From Aporhodopirellula sallentina SM41 (GTDB lineage Bacteria; Planctomycetota; Planctomycetia; Pirellulales; Pirellulaceae), in the NCBI RefSeq assembly GCF_000346505.1, contig NZ_ANOH01000306.1, forward strand, positions 1-63,317: a DNA stretch of 63,317 bases. The letters run 5' to 3'. A model generated the notes under the pieces. It worked only from the letters and a program-made list of their open reading frames with translations. It had not been told where the DNA came from and made no database searches. Each line of letters begins with the position of its first letter. Position 1 is the stretch's first letter. Of this stretch, positions 56,301-61,408 are shown piece by piece. Made by a program: the position numbers and the translations under genes.

Positions 56301-57951
56301 CCGCCGTCTCGGTGAACTGAACACCAATTTTGTTGCTCCACAACTGCAACACTTCGCGAATCCGCAGCTTCTGCGTCGGCGTGATCTGGTTCAGCGAAGA
56401 CGACGTGCCGTCTTGGAAGTAAACGCCTTGGAAGTTGTAAGGGATCTCAGTAATCCCCGATTGCAAGTCGGCGCCAAACGCATCATTGATGTGTTCGATC
56501 AGCAAACGGTGCCCTGCATCATCGTCTCCACCAGGCAGCTCGATGTTCACCTGCTGCGGCGTGATCGACTCGCGAATCACCAGACTCGTCAACGTATCGG
56601 AATCGAACGTTCCGATGTCCAATGATGTGCCCAACGTGTCACCGAGCCCGACCAACACGACCGGATCACTGCCGATCAATCGTTGTGGCAGTGGCAACGC
56701 CAACGACGCACTGTCGACCGAAATCGAAATCAAATCGCGGATCACCGGATCGGCAGCAATCGCAGCAACCAGGTCACTGACCACAGGTACCGTGCCGCCG
56801 AAGTTGAATTCGATCACGCCGTCGGCATCTTGTGCCACCGACAAACCGGCACTTCCGGTGTCGACGAATCGGACTTGTTGCCCCGATGCACCTTCACCCA
56901 CTTGTCGCGAAACAAATTCAAACGACGCGTCATTATCCAACGAAACCGTCGCGGTCGGTGCCGTGACAAACTCCGACGGAGGAACGATCAGATCCACCTT
57001 CGAATCGACCGCGGTGCCGATACGCAGGCGGAACGTTCCACCACTGGCCGGGACACCGGGAAGATTGTTGATGTCGGTTTCGAAGATCAGCCGCGCGGTG
57101 TGAGTTTCCTCGCTGTAGATCACCTCGTCCGGCAGATAGAACTCGTCGTCCGTCGTTCGGACCGAATCCTGGGTGAGCAACAATTGATAGAAACGTGGAT
57201 TCTCCGCCGAACGTTCGGTCGGGTTCCCAGCCGCGTCGTCTTCAACGAACAACGGGTCTTCATTGAAGTAGACAACAATCTCATCACGATTCTGAGTCAG
57301 CGATCCGTCCGCGTTTCGGATGACCGGTTGCGGCACAACCGCTTCGATCAACGCACCGAGATCGAGGCGGAAATCAACCGTCTCGACACGCTCACCAACG
57401 ACCGACGGCTGAATCAACTCGCCTTGAATGTTCCGCAGCCCCACGATCGGCTGTGGGCTCGCGGTCGGGTCGTCGTACCCGTAGATATTGATCCGGTAGT
57501 TGTCGTCCGGCAGGGAATCCGCGAAACGAACCACGACTTCGTTTTCGTTTGGATCACCCAACGTGACGAGGCCGGGATCAATTCGAACGTCATCCGACGT
57601 TCCGAATACACCATCGCGACCACTGCGGACCAACTGAATTGCATCGAGCGTGTTGGCATCGATCTGCTGATCTTCGTCGAACCGGAAGGTCAACACGCGA
57701 GGAGCCACTTGGCGCACCGAACCGTTATCAATCAGCTCGCCCTCGTTGGGCTGGATGCCGATCAATTCGGGGCCGGCAAGCAACTGCCTCGCCTCGAGCG
57801 TTTCGAGCAAATGCCGACGACGCTGTTGACGCGTCGAACGCGATCGTCGGTCCTCTCGATTGGAGCGGCGGCTGCGCGCGGGGGAGTCGGACGACGCTGG
57901 ACGGGTCGTGGAATTGGGGGAGGACGACGAGTTTCGCTGACGCGAGGTCAT
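38386..57951 (-). CDS. Giant surface-type protein 2 (6521 residues), paralogue of the downstream giant
   Basis: Start ATG 57951 with AGAAGG about 9 bases before it. Approximate residues: Arg/Ser-rich N-terminus, LEARQLLAGPE (52-62; LEPRxLLA-like), a metzincin-like region (about 500-660) with AGVGLLLGLL at the zinc-site position, PPC-like segments (about 725-1010), beta-helix-like blocks (about 1150-1430 and 1607-1884), Fn3-like (1490-1595). A jelly-roll-like domain ends in LYLDDFIVGFAERGE without interruption, unlike paralogue 1. A dense array of FEF modules spans about 4280-5250, then GEVED (5254-5574, LSGEVEDYKV), cadherin-like repeats (5580-6315) and two dockerin-like repeats (VSADGFVTAVDALRILNLIN; DVNGDGFISTVDVLQVINEL) at about 6323-6393, followed by a Ser/Thr-rich tail. 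It lies 104 bases upstream of giant 1 on the same strand, consistent with tandem duplication and divergence. Extracellular role inferred. Confidence 0.93.
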   Translation of the reverse strand: MTSRQRNSSSSPNSTTRPASSDSPARSRRSNREDRRSRSTRQQRRRHLLETLEARQLLAGPELIGIQPNEGELIDNGSVRQVAPRVLTFRFDEDQQIDANTLDAIQLVRSGRDGVFGTSDDVRIDPGLVTLGDPNENEVVVRFADSLPDDNYRINIYGYDDPTASPQPIVGLRNIQGELIQPSVVGERVETVDFRLDLGALIEAVVPQPVIRNADGSLTQNRDEIVVYFNEDPLFVEDDAAGNPTERSAENPRFYQLLLTQDSVRTTDDEFYLPDEVIYSEETHTARLIFETDINNLPGVPASGGTFRLRIGTAVDSKVDLIVPPSEFVTAPTATVSLDNDASFEFVSRQVGEGASGQQVRFVDTGSAGLSVAQDADGVIEFNFGGTVPVVSDLVAAIAADPVIRDLISISVDSASLALPLPQRLIGSDPVVLVGLGDTLGTSLDIGTFDSDTLTSLVIRESITPQQVNIELPGGDDDAGHRLLIEHINDAFGADLQSGITEIPYNFQGVYFQDGTSSSLNQITPTQKLRIREVLQLWSNKIGVQFTETADQGITFALGETSDVLTDGSLPEDQRFTAVPQLQASVRVDPAINDNSTAASSNASIVFSNQANFGFDYGEDFTRKAAAGVGLLLGLLAAPDQAPQVLMALNAFNDEALLRRPSDGVLGPEITAPTTDPDSPDYQRFDEEFPEFRGFLNDLIDPITLPADVPTTEGSLVYLPDNLDDFSLPDWEPVFPSNVDVLHGQYVHRPDSVDVDLYRFVVDLDDADRIGQLSVETFAERLSDSSALDTTLTLFQEVRASATSDLKVGPTVQLRVDAAQVGTTGNGARIDFVESDRGAGEDEVRVLRVDDGAGGFVNNAILIDLPRRGAFVDSVELQEVIDAIENDPFASSLFNLTLEKGSPTTDISGLDLQTSPIVLSGGGLEQLSRNDDYFSEDSFMTASLGEGVYYIGVAASGNDTYDPMIKDSGFGGLTQGDYELRIKFEPQVDEVDVLRDQDSTRPGVPGTPIDGDGDGVPRGVNNFWFQTRPELRTMQFTLSGASITPGQTVTITGANGSVRTYEFQPFSGGSARPGNVLIQYSDTTGNDSPPENLAELLATAINGRQDATGVQAFVTGESLTLEGERSLDFSNGFRGVETFGRMIFVDKLAATNADGSLGLPFNNVNNPAVVNAFDAALPGDIVRIVGNGGADQDIVTEDDNFAYEFGLSEVGGQTLEDGRDMEIPAGVTTMIDAGAIFKLRSSRISVGSSSTQIDRSGGALQVLGTPRLVDFNAADPLVGEVNSSDTGYDDGSVIFTSTRDREADAAGAGTSPAPRAGDWGGIVFRRDIDQAQGRADLEDQGIFLQTVNHAEIRYGGGSDILVDSVQQVVNPISMINLRPNITFNEITLSADAAMSAAPNSFEETTFGTPAFQQAGEFTPDYNRVGPDIHNNLLSENSLNGLFIRTIVTPNSAPTQLTSAARFDDTSIVHFVAENLVIAGSPGGSVEDGIRPSLAQASAQVLSGGSLTANTDAVEYLMTFVDANGFESAATELTGALRLDAAAGETLEDSSVQLAGLPRIPSGTDYVSRRLYRADFDAAGNVISGGYQLVATLDGLSSAYTDNGASFENQLDVDRVGRRGRLDASLVVDPGMVLKLQGARIELGHGTQLLSEGTASQPVVFTSSLDDRYGAGGTFDTNNDAGTITGNEEADRGDWSGIYAGANAYVSLDHAVVSYAGGISLVSGGESRGFAPLELQQADGRVTNTRFEFNDDGQDGSGRPGRGGRLAVDPSVIFVRGSQPVIVANEFKDNRGSAIDIDVDSMVADLLRDTGRQTGSVDTFSEFDDNHGPLVRLNRFEVVPADDDEDKQISGLVIRGGELLVESIWDDTDIVHVLDESVTVGNIQSSGGLRLESRANESLVVKLSGAGTPNSATLGTGFTATGETSDSEQRLGGTVHIVGLPGAPVVLTSFKDDTVGAGLAIDGSQFTDTNGDSFGSRPETNDWRSVLLDQYSNDRNVDFILEEELSTDVAPGRNGSVNQAQFLGELAGDLNLGDDTRRIGFEVSGYLSEPTDVDTYSFNGSAGSEVWFDIDDTTFGLDTVIELLNSEGVLLARSDNSVDGDVIAIDPSMEGLVGPLQSKADAYTETNVFGDYLDVGSINSRDAGFRVVLPGDSTGSESRSTYYFRVRSASSNPSDPSAGSSYGSYQIQVRLQEEQEYPGSVVRYTDIHWANHGVHVRGLPGESPLMGEAGENESVSGADSPFGIASSNDVLESVALADDTRAPSQQPQNVGNLFEGKRPVISVAGSISDSLDVDFYQVDLDALVSTEGLNTNYMSTIFDVDYASGLTRPDTNISVFYDADGEFGPAEPQLVLFSTGSNVAEDQSSPFGENGDLAERLDRGSISTSDPLIGPVSLPEGAYYVAITAGERLPEELSDVAVRREPINSIQRIYEDRVDVGVSGDSVFGGPREDELFSDAEIIGGGFTVTNDRANDIGHGSNDNFDRTNLGRNQTFYSEIRGELDASVNDTNVESPYSRVQMIGEGADSPAGALSLNSLEWSISSNSQIGGTDDYTAQTIPHVSIEATMNGDSADFYELVVTENNTRVIIDVDEGENPFESIFGDNSLGSVDVDLVILDASRVLLTPPGRVFTSFTTEGQTGSAGDTFFDLSDDPFFDGILDQGTYYIGILEADTQIVTAPNGTLTFPRTGEAAAGRYVMHVSASDQEVGNGANQSIHFDRNDETRGQLLSDTFDLVGYAPEDLPRFYFNYFWDSPEDGLGDPVDSLTLKVTSTENPAGISFDQSQPDLTLDPTADPNPDFINDSQWRQKVISLSDFAGHTNIQFEFEYESNGVIDGAAEGLYLDDFIVGFAERGETVFNATPGETTFAGESDGPTGEYQLEMRRATSFATPTGNSQDLTRSFDTNDRHAQEVTLVVPAGSQIQDGDIFELSDGKTTQVFEFDNDGSSKFTNQRLTFSAADTPAELAMRIRTAINTTNRLDVEAASADGLDDETMTGNQLNLFGVVDGSFTELASYTDGPAVTDVLDVEITEDGDRRILMPAVLHDGVGDVNVTRTQGQVIIENNVISDVHAIGIYSEAGDRGTDVEYFRTDPSDPDHFNELFGIAQNTDAEHPFLQLPPVGNPAAGVARNLPTLNNSVDGGLMSGVVIRNNTIDQARLSGIKVEGETQPFIIDSQTLNVNDGYAMAIDAGGTRVVFEFEDIGGAAVTAGGSGTAGGNGYIDGHVPIYYRHQLSASAYNNSPGTVYPYTSFELMLAIQQAIQGSILVTNDMAELVTAYLGPSMSIRDGDAEQFADNAESFPNAAVYLQGVSNIYFTTAYTSQGSGGGITDATVGPAPVAEAAQPFARVINNTVYGSDGTESLFPDDAKLDNNDVLSDATVTHVGRAHGGPYIQNAAIGYDIPQGLTDQTITFRTVFDSSNVTDARTAVVGVGNEFNNIANFPTDGAPTTTVNANIDITNAAISVNYTGTGVVAEGTFNGYVFEGDFSNLESVDISDASTVGVDVSFTDTQLLVNLNGGQQIDAADQLFLSLNFPAQTFPAALAGVANEDDVDLYKVELIVGDRLIVDIDTIEGGPDTIVRIFDEFGQAQVLNLGAPNETKVADNGAAPDYLDPRSTVFTGTGRAGSVTDELNGRDPFVDFTTLETGTYYIAVSSVGNSSYDPNSLSGRVGGTETGEYEIGIEVYTPRQFVMSIDDGNEGQSRRDGTVASDLVGTTFTVTQIPDFAGNWPNFPISGGVPTTVGNQLTFEFTTQANVIVLANGNYAVPLIANYRVPEIMDAIASAVTGLQDPISGADIPALPNYENGNGPDGRSGPIARGRATALGGQSGDNLGIVNLSDPSRRAGQTRTLFPIQSDPLFNDTDFPLGFGHDRVENNSSTLTPANTLSDGFASTELYVLFENIAEIELSPEAMNAGLKLSTNDYRPSSENNNRVEFAENADQLIAESGIWVTGGASPTLLNNVLSNLHQSILVDETNFFGFGKRVAVAGNDFIKPQEVIVNGNVFQHDETRNSEIRFDITWPIDPTAPFDVVDTSISTDEVIGATNVTVQSDDFNFFIEPTDVLLVDAEGDNFLPADGSRIIDSATSSLNERSSFSSVKAAVGLPISNVLTPDRDVNGVLRADNPNFASSGGSGQTIFKDRGSSELADFIGPVAVALNPRDNDAAGLDSDTTTSFIQRGVGVLGEFRIQLVDTGDGSNPFTGIGVDDSTLMVAEIPGLRREGANLTVFENDVLLEEGVDYTFSYDETSNTITLIPLAGVWRDDRSYRIALNNRDRTVLIAPDPSEVTDGDQIRITDSDGGTVVFEFDSGYQLFLPETPTLVVPSIGTEAGGLGDGDIFLISDGTNDPVVFEFDNDGVLLPGSRRISLPTESLVGDEVNVTVGTDSFVFQYVAEGDSATGGAIPVTFNPADPIEGSVFGLAEVMTQTFANNGLEVFVDVPDDDLSTVNITRNTGGPAITINSKPDSFASGAAPSPALGVSLQLDSLPARNMPTAQQEREAYLSLIAESIETAITQERRKAGETGELPETRAAAFDFDVVIDGTRVILGAPAGYIVDTSGGGLGQDARTLAFEVPTIGTGVNGIEDGDSFTISNGNVEQTFEFTFDAQVQNSDATQIFLDTTLGDLTGEEIAELIRETVTEAGLGLTPTVDGELVYLDLPATGLVTTSAGQLRVIGLARPLLDGDTIRVSKAPEPPSTAIEINNAFPAGFEVGTINTPIDGTVFTLELREGELLPELYDFEFDVSDADPAEVTPGNYPIDVTETIEDENGLLREYFVSLDELARRIAQAIEDRGIDVSPVAQDEYIYLTVPAGKTARILSDFNGIGLTETATFEERVTFEFDLSTEDDPNGDGVTPGNRAIVYSLTDTATQLAEKVEAALNPVDNAGNPITLIDGLLPGSETVAPGQVAVNVNADNPLALTVTLGSSLEVRGEPGVSGSTTVEVFGPLLLTMPVLGGNSITNGSVFLIADDDGNDVVFQFAIGGFVPFADRVEGANIVNYSTADDPDVLATKFAAVINASTIGLTATIQNSSQISLGRTSPDRVSNAGLPGVSGTPAIDIVRGIVSDGEVLRIRQGDVSVSYEFDSVDNGGGVQPGNVQVSFQPTSTPGDIAESLAAAIRNNSAGLRFTSGEDGTVYPIAELDENGIPTGGVILNDLPGTQVDISAAPTLNVTGVPGGAIPVAISPLFGAEAVKQVLLRQLNSVNVVGELPTTTLVAEDRGGNTLFVENASIITGPVSNYFLPAIKDVVGNPLQPNRDDRTTQFTINLADIALDFGDAPDPVGSVPGRYPTRLLDNGARHIIGAGPVLGSSVDAEIDALSVRTADGDDLTISFTGGGSVFVPRLEDGAVKVDIDPSGLFDLTLFDGETFTVDTGLDVATFEFDTDGIFDEDNYVVWVPGYEGDRVLTSADSSLLTPEAIAAGIQDAIDASPLNPASTSIETDPTSGLVTFVISGNDEDGVTFESEANPEGLFNESISTQVTVTVTGSGVLEGWIDFNADGDWNDPGELIISPDLPFDGTSNPALFGEGTTTRTFAVSIPDTTAKLLAGQSADTYARFRVSTNGTGSPVGLALSGEVEDYKVRLVGGQPPVISTPNPQYTVREGEFLQATDDIGTDAFTNNNGLLVGVTTATPGGVQIYADDIGTRQLFDESGQFAGTLEIQRNGTFTFDADDDYSGVVTFSALVTDVVPGAVENQLVSPTPIMATITVTPVNDEPTLIDGVVADDVISTRTINEDNVVSQADQTSLGPVVFTASELIDPFYSAGPGTEPVEQDLFFLSAGTATTAFRTTQGGSLTISSNGQTILYTPPQDYNGQVADTFTYTVADRLKSDLQGTIVSQSADVEGRVEIVVNAINDNPRVNDETYQTTERTSDSDPVLRIPIEGPEVIDGQTVAGILDNDTAGPDDETQAPQNQTRSLKADQFTSIENGQIVQSRRTEGGGGRIALVGDYLEYTPRVNFSGIDRFTYVVVDSLGAESTATAFINVGGVNNQPEFFGVRGQQGQSTLEFEERRAADESVTFDLTSWFTDADGDVLSFPQPTVADTDLFTATTDGDQLTLNFIPFAFGTTTLTVRASDSLSPAVTQEITVTVLGKPDSPIVAGSLQPLEILEDGVATADLQRDTVDGQGLFFDPDGDVLTYRVRRIGSINNPTDEQIAANPLVESIEFVGDTLQITPKPDQSGSVQIEIEATDGTFVNSHSFDFVVLATADAPRGNVTPSGDASPDAYPVPVGGTLRITDPSLGLLQNDFDPDPGSSIRIAPGSLTQPVGGTGTVDLLGRDDGAFSFTAGTVDGSQPAAGQTDTFTYRLIDDTGRLSAPITVNVTFNQSSYQNPVERYDVSADGFVTAVDALRILNLINARGSNTTAFSVSELTTSPPDYYDVNGDGFISTVDVLQVINELNDRDANGNNGSSEPIAPTTVSVSAATTGGVESSLASTQTFASGSTANLGSANAVLRSSELDSSSTEQEPSTSLDQVLTLGMDLQSGGEAKAAQVADTLASDLGSSTTSDSETSGQATDSALLDLFSDSFETD

Positions 57952-58921
57952 AGACCGAACCTTCTAGGCAGAGCGGACGGCAAGTCAGTCGTTACAGGCG
58001 AAATTGCCCGCAAAAACCGCAGTACCATTGCACTTGATGTGAATCTCGGAGCTTCGTACCGCCTCGGATCGGGTTCACTGTGAGCTACTGTTCAATAGAC
58101 ACACGGCTCTGTCCGACTCAAAGGAAGACGAAGATCAGTCGTGAATGACGAGGGTGAACGCAAACGAACCATCCACTCCGAGCCAGGAAAGGATTCCTAG
58201 CCGTCATAGCAGCCGATGCGATCAGTTCGCCGAGTATAGTTGGGGGCAGCGGTGTCGCAAATTTTTGCTGCACCACCACTTACCGCCACAGATACCGCGG
58301 CGAGCGGATGCGCCAGTCGTAACGATGTTGACGCGTTTGTCCCCTCCAAAGCAGCCACCAAACCCTTGGCCGGCGCCCTTTCCGAGACTGACAAACGCGC
58401 CAGCATGCATAACCGGCACAATTCCGCGCCCATTTGGACGCTCGAAAAATCGGAAAGTTCCCTGGCGCGGTACCGATCCACTCCCCGATACGGTGATTTC
58501 CCCGCAAATTGCCCACCACCCACGCCCCAATCCCCCTCAACACGGGGAACGTCGTCAATCCGATCTGCGCGATCAAGAAGGGGCCACAAATCGATGTTCC
58601 CCCCACGGTGAAGCCATCGATCGAGTACCGTTCAGCCCGCGCCGAACGATCATTTGCCCCCGGGTGAGACTGCTGAAATGACACCTCTTCGGGCCAAAGA
58701 CGCGGCCCGTTTATCGAGCCGAGGCCAAAGCCATGAGTGACGGCTTTCAGTCGCGCAGTCTACAAACACCGTATTCGCAACATCGAATTCACGCTCCCGA
58801 ACGCAGAGGTCGTGCAGTTTTTAAGTGCTGTGCCAGTAACGCCTTGCAGAACCCCGCCCGCGCGGGACGTCGATTTTTTTACTGACGTTCTTCGAGGCGT
58901 CCTTGGCCCAGGACCTGAACC

Positions 58922-58980
58922 GTAGTGGACAAGGCGACGAGTCCTACCCCACGCAAGGGACTCGTTGCCTCGTCCGCTAC
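58922..58980. repeat. Dispersed hairpin repeat, copy B
   Basis: Inverted repeat with arms of 23 bases: GTAGTGGACAAGGCGACGAG and, on the other strand, GTAGCGGACGAGGCAACGAG, each continuing TCC. Three mismatches between arms. The left arm is almost identical to that of copy C at 63218. Confidence 0.85.
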
Positions 58981-59091
58981 CAAATGCAGCCCTTAATCAA
59001 TCGACATCCCCAGCGGGAGGGAATAGAAAGCGAGCGTACAGCGAGAATTCCGGGGAGGGCACCGCGCGCCATTTCCCATCCTCGCGCCCCG

Positions 59092-59155
59092 GTTACCCCA
59101 TCGAACGGCTACCGCATGGAACGGCTACCCCATCGAACGGTTACCCCATGCAAAC
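59092..59155. repeat. 16-bp tandem repeat, about four units
   Basis: Units start at 59092, 59108, 59124 and 59140 with consensus G(T/C)TACCCCATCGAACG; the last is degenerate at its 3' end. It sits just after the stop of the vWA gene (minus strand) in non-coding DNA. Confidence 0.8.
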
Positions 59156-59214
59156 CGCCCCCAACACCGATCCGCTGATGCAGTCCGCGGACAAGCTCTT
59201 TGCCAACCCGCCCG

Positions 59215-60474
59215 CTACTTAGCCACCTCGAAGCCTGATGCTTGCAATTGTTGGCCGATCGCATCCGAAAACGCATCACCCAGGGTGACCGAATCACGCG
59301 ACATCGGCATCTCCTTCATCCGCTGAGCCACAAACTCGGCTCGCTCTTTGCTGACTTCGGCGAGCTTCGCTTTGATTCTCGCCCGTTCCTTCAACATGTC
59401 CTCGATACGTTCCACACGCTCTTCCGCAGACAATCCTTTCAACTCGGCAGGCAATTCCTCTTCGTCGAGCCGCTCGAGAATACTCGGGTCTTCTTCATAA
59501 GTATCCACCAAGTCGCGGCCCACGTTGCGATACAACGCACTCGACTTGATCGCCGCACGGCTGCTCAATCCACGTCCCGCGTTTGAGTCCTGCACCTTCT
59601 GATTGTTGGCATACTTCAGTCGATCCACTTTGGATCCGTACCACAAATAGGTTTTGTTCAACTTCGCATTCAGCTCGATGATGATTTTGTCGTGCGGTGA
59701 CTTCAAACGCACCACCTTTTCATCTTGGTTGATATTCAAGAACTTCCCTTCGGCGAGCTTGGCACCTTCCTGCCATTTCCCACGAACCCCTTGGTTGTAG
59801 TTCCCGCAGTGAATCGTATTGACCACCACGCCATCTCCGATCGCTCGTTTGCAGGCCTCGCGAAAGTCGACCGGGCCTTGGTCGAAAGGCTCATTCCCAG
59901 CGATGAAGATCGCTTTGTAGGCGTTCGGCTCGTGACTCCAGTCGAGCCGTTTGATTGCTTCGGTGATCACCGACCCACAGTATTCATCACCGCCACTCGT
60001 GCGGAGGGCAAACAACGCCTCGGAAACCTTGTCCAGATCGTCTGTCAGCGGCACGACCTGACGCAGATAGTCTTCCGACGCGGGCAACCGCGAATTGCCA
60101 TACTCAAAGATCGAAACCCGCAGCAAAGGCGTCTTCCCGCTCTTCTTCGCCTCCGCAAACTCTTGCACGATGTTCCAAAGCTGACTTCGGGCCTGATTAA
60201 TTAGCCCGTCCATCGAATTGGATGTGTCGAGCAGAATCGACACATCGACCGCCGGACGCTGGCCGGTGAAGGGCGGCTTCGCATCCTTGGATGACTCCAC
60301 CTCGACACGGTCCGTTTTCGTCTCGATGGTGATTTTGACTTCGTCGGCGAGCAACGCCCTGCCCGCTCCCCACATCCCCACGACGGATAGAGAAAGACAG
60401 CCCCATACAAAGAGACAAGCGAACAACCACACCACGCGACCGAAACTGACTCGGTAGGTCTGCAGGATTTTCAT
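59215..60474 (-). CDS. Von Willebrand factor A domain protein, exported or membrane-anchored
   Basis: A 419-residue protein. The start at 60474 is followed by a hydrophobic segment (VVWLFACLFVWGCLSLSVVG) that acts as a signal or membrane anchor. A vWA domain covers about residues 75-275: VDVSILLDTSNSMDGL carries the metal-ion-dependent adhesion motif DxSxS (Asp83-Ser85-Ser87), with further conserved segments TSGGDEYCGSVITEAI and KAIFIAGNEPF. Residues about 285-400 are helical and charged, with a coiled coil (EERVERIEDMLKERARIKAK). Proteins of this build are frequent in planctomycetes and have no agreed function; metal-dependent protein binding is the family role. The frame opens at 60513, but the extra residues precede the signal peptide. 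Neighbouring genes give no clear functional link. Confidence 0.85.
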   Translation of the reverse strand: MKILQTYRVSFGRVVWLFACLFVWGCLSLSVVGMWGAGRALLADEVKITIETKTDRVEVESSKDAKPPFTGQRPAVDVSILLDTSNSMDGLINQARSQLWNIVQEFAEAKKSGKTPLLRVSIFEYGNSRLPASEDYLRQVVPLTDDLDKVSEALFALRTSGGDEYCGSVITEAIKRLDWSHEPNAYKAIFIAGNEPFDQGPVDFREACKRAIGDGVVVNTIHCGNYNQGVRGKWQEGAKLAEGKFLNINQDEKVVRLKSPHDKIIIELNAKLNKTYLWYGSKVDRLKYANNQKVQDSNAGRGLSSRAAIKSSALYRNVGRDLVDTYEEDPSILERLDEEELPAELKGLSAEERVERIEDMLKERARIKAKLAEVSKERAEFVAQRMKEMPMSRDSVTLGDAFSDAIGQQLQASGFEVAK

Positions 60475-60590
60475 GACCGAACTTTGCAAGAAAGAAGAGG
60501 CTTCCCACGACAAAACAACACCGTCGTGACACGCCCCCCATTGTAGCGCTCGCTAGCCATCGATCGTGCTTTTTTTGATCGAATCGTCGA

Positions 60591-61211
60591 TCAGCTTCGG
60601 TTTTTGCGGACGTTTTTATCAATCCACTCCTGCGCCGATCTCGCCCGTTGAGTCGACACCACATTCTGGGCGATCTGTTTCTGTATCGCAGTGATTCGCC
60701 GCGTCACCATGGCGCTCTCGATCGGCTCGTCATCTTTCATCCCCATTTTGTCCATGATGGTGTGAACAAAATCACCCGTTTGCTCGACAACCCAAGGACA
60801 TTCGAGCGAAACGTAATACGTGACCCGACACCGACAACGCAGCCGATCCTCGAACTCCTTCACAACACCTTCATCAACCTCGAGAGACGGATGCCGTTCG
60901 GCAACGATGACATCAACGAACATCGTTTCGTCGACCTGCGATCCGATCGCCGACGGCAGTGACCATCGATCCGCACGCACCGCCTCGGCGGGAACCCGCC
61001 CCTGATACTCTCGGAGCAAATCCTCGATTCGTTCGTGTGTCTCCTCAAAATGCGACACGACGAGAATAGCGACCGCCTCACCGTTACCCAATTCGCGCAG
61101 CCTTTCAGATATCGCGGAAAACTTTGCCTCCTCGGTTTTCCAAATCCGATCGGGATTCGTCTGCACATTCTTCGGTGGCGTCGACCCAAACAATCTTTGA
61201 AAGAAACCCAT
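60591..61211 (-). CDS. Hypothetical protein, 206 residues
   Basis: I do not recognise this family. The protein starts MGFFQRLFGS, a short amphipathic start with no signal peptide, so it is probably cytoplasmic. The middle has an alpha/beta look: EAVAILVVSHFEETHERIEDL and then MFVDVIVAERHPSLEVDE, which could be alternating strands and helices of a Rossmann-like or nucleotide-handling fold. The C-terminal third is helical (ITAIQKQIAQNVVSTQRARS). Codon use and composition match its neighbours, and the gene lies 117 bases upstream of the vWA gene on the same strand, so co-expression is possible. Confidence 0.7.
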   Translation of the reverse strand: MGFFQRLFGSTPPKNVQTNPDRIWKTEEAKFSAISERLRELGNGEAVAILVVSHFEETHERIEDLLREYQGRVPAEAVRADRWSLPSAIGSQVDETMFVDVIVAERHPSLEVDEGVVKEFEDRLRCRCRVTYYVSLECPWVVEQTGDFVHTIMDKMGMKDDEPIESAMVTRRITAIQKQIAQNVVSTQRARSAQEWIDKNVRKNRS

Positions 61212-61408
61212 CGATTCATCCGCTACGTTTGTCTCGTTTGTTTTTCACACCGAACGGAAATCAACGAAACAAAAATCGATCTGCTTCGTTCACACGCCCA
61301 CAACCACATCAAATGTAACAAACAATTGCCTACCCATCCGAATACGAACCATCCGATCTGCGTTCGCCGCGGTTAACACGATCCGGTCGCGGCGAAAGTC
61401 CGCAGACA

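Larger units (their letters stand above)
57952..59214. other. Long intergenic region upstream of the giant genes; no gene seen
   Basis: About 1.26 kb. Overlapping short frames on both strands at 58145-58684 lack family resemblance and look like chance frames in GC-rich DNA; a decayed gene cannot be excluded. The leader of giant 2 (57952-58080) should hold the promoter of the giant pair, but no boxes stand out. The right half contains hairpin repeat copy B (58922-58980) and a 16-bp tandem repeat (59092-59155). Confidence 0.45.

Noticed and set aside
58145-58684. Overlapping open frames of 100-180 residues in the gap upstream of the giants
   Set aside because: Several frames on both strands are open together, with Arg/Pro/Trp-rich composition and no recognisable motif. 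A decayed gene is possible but not supported.
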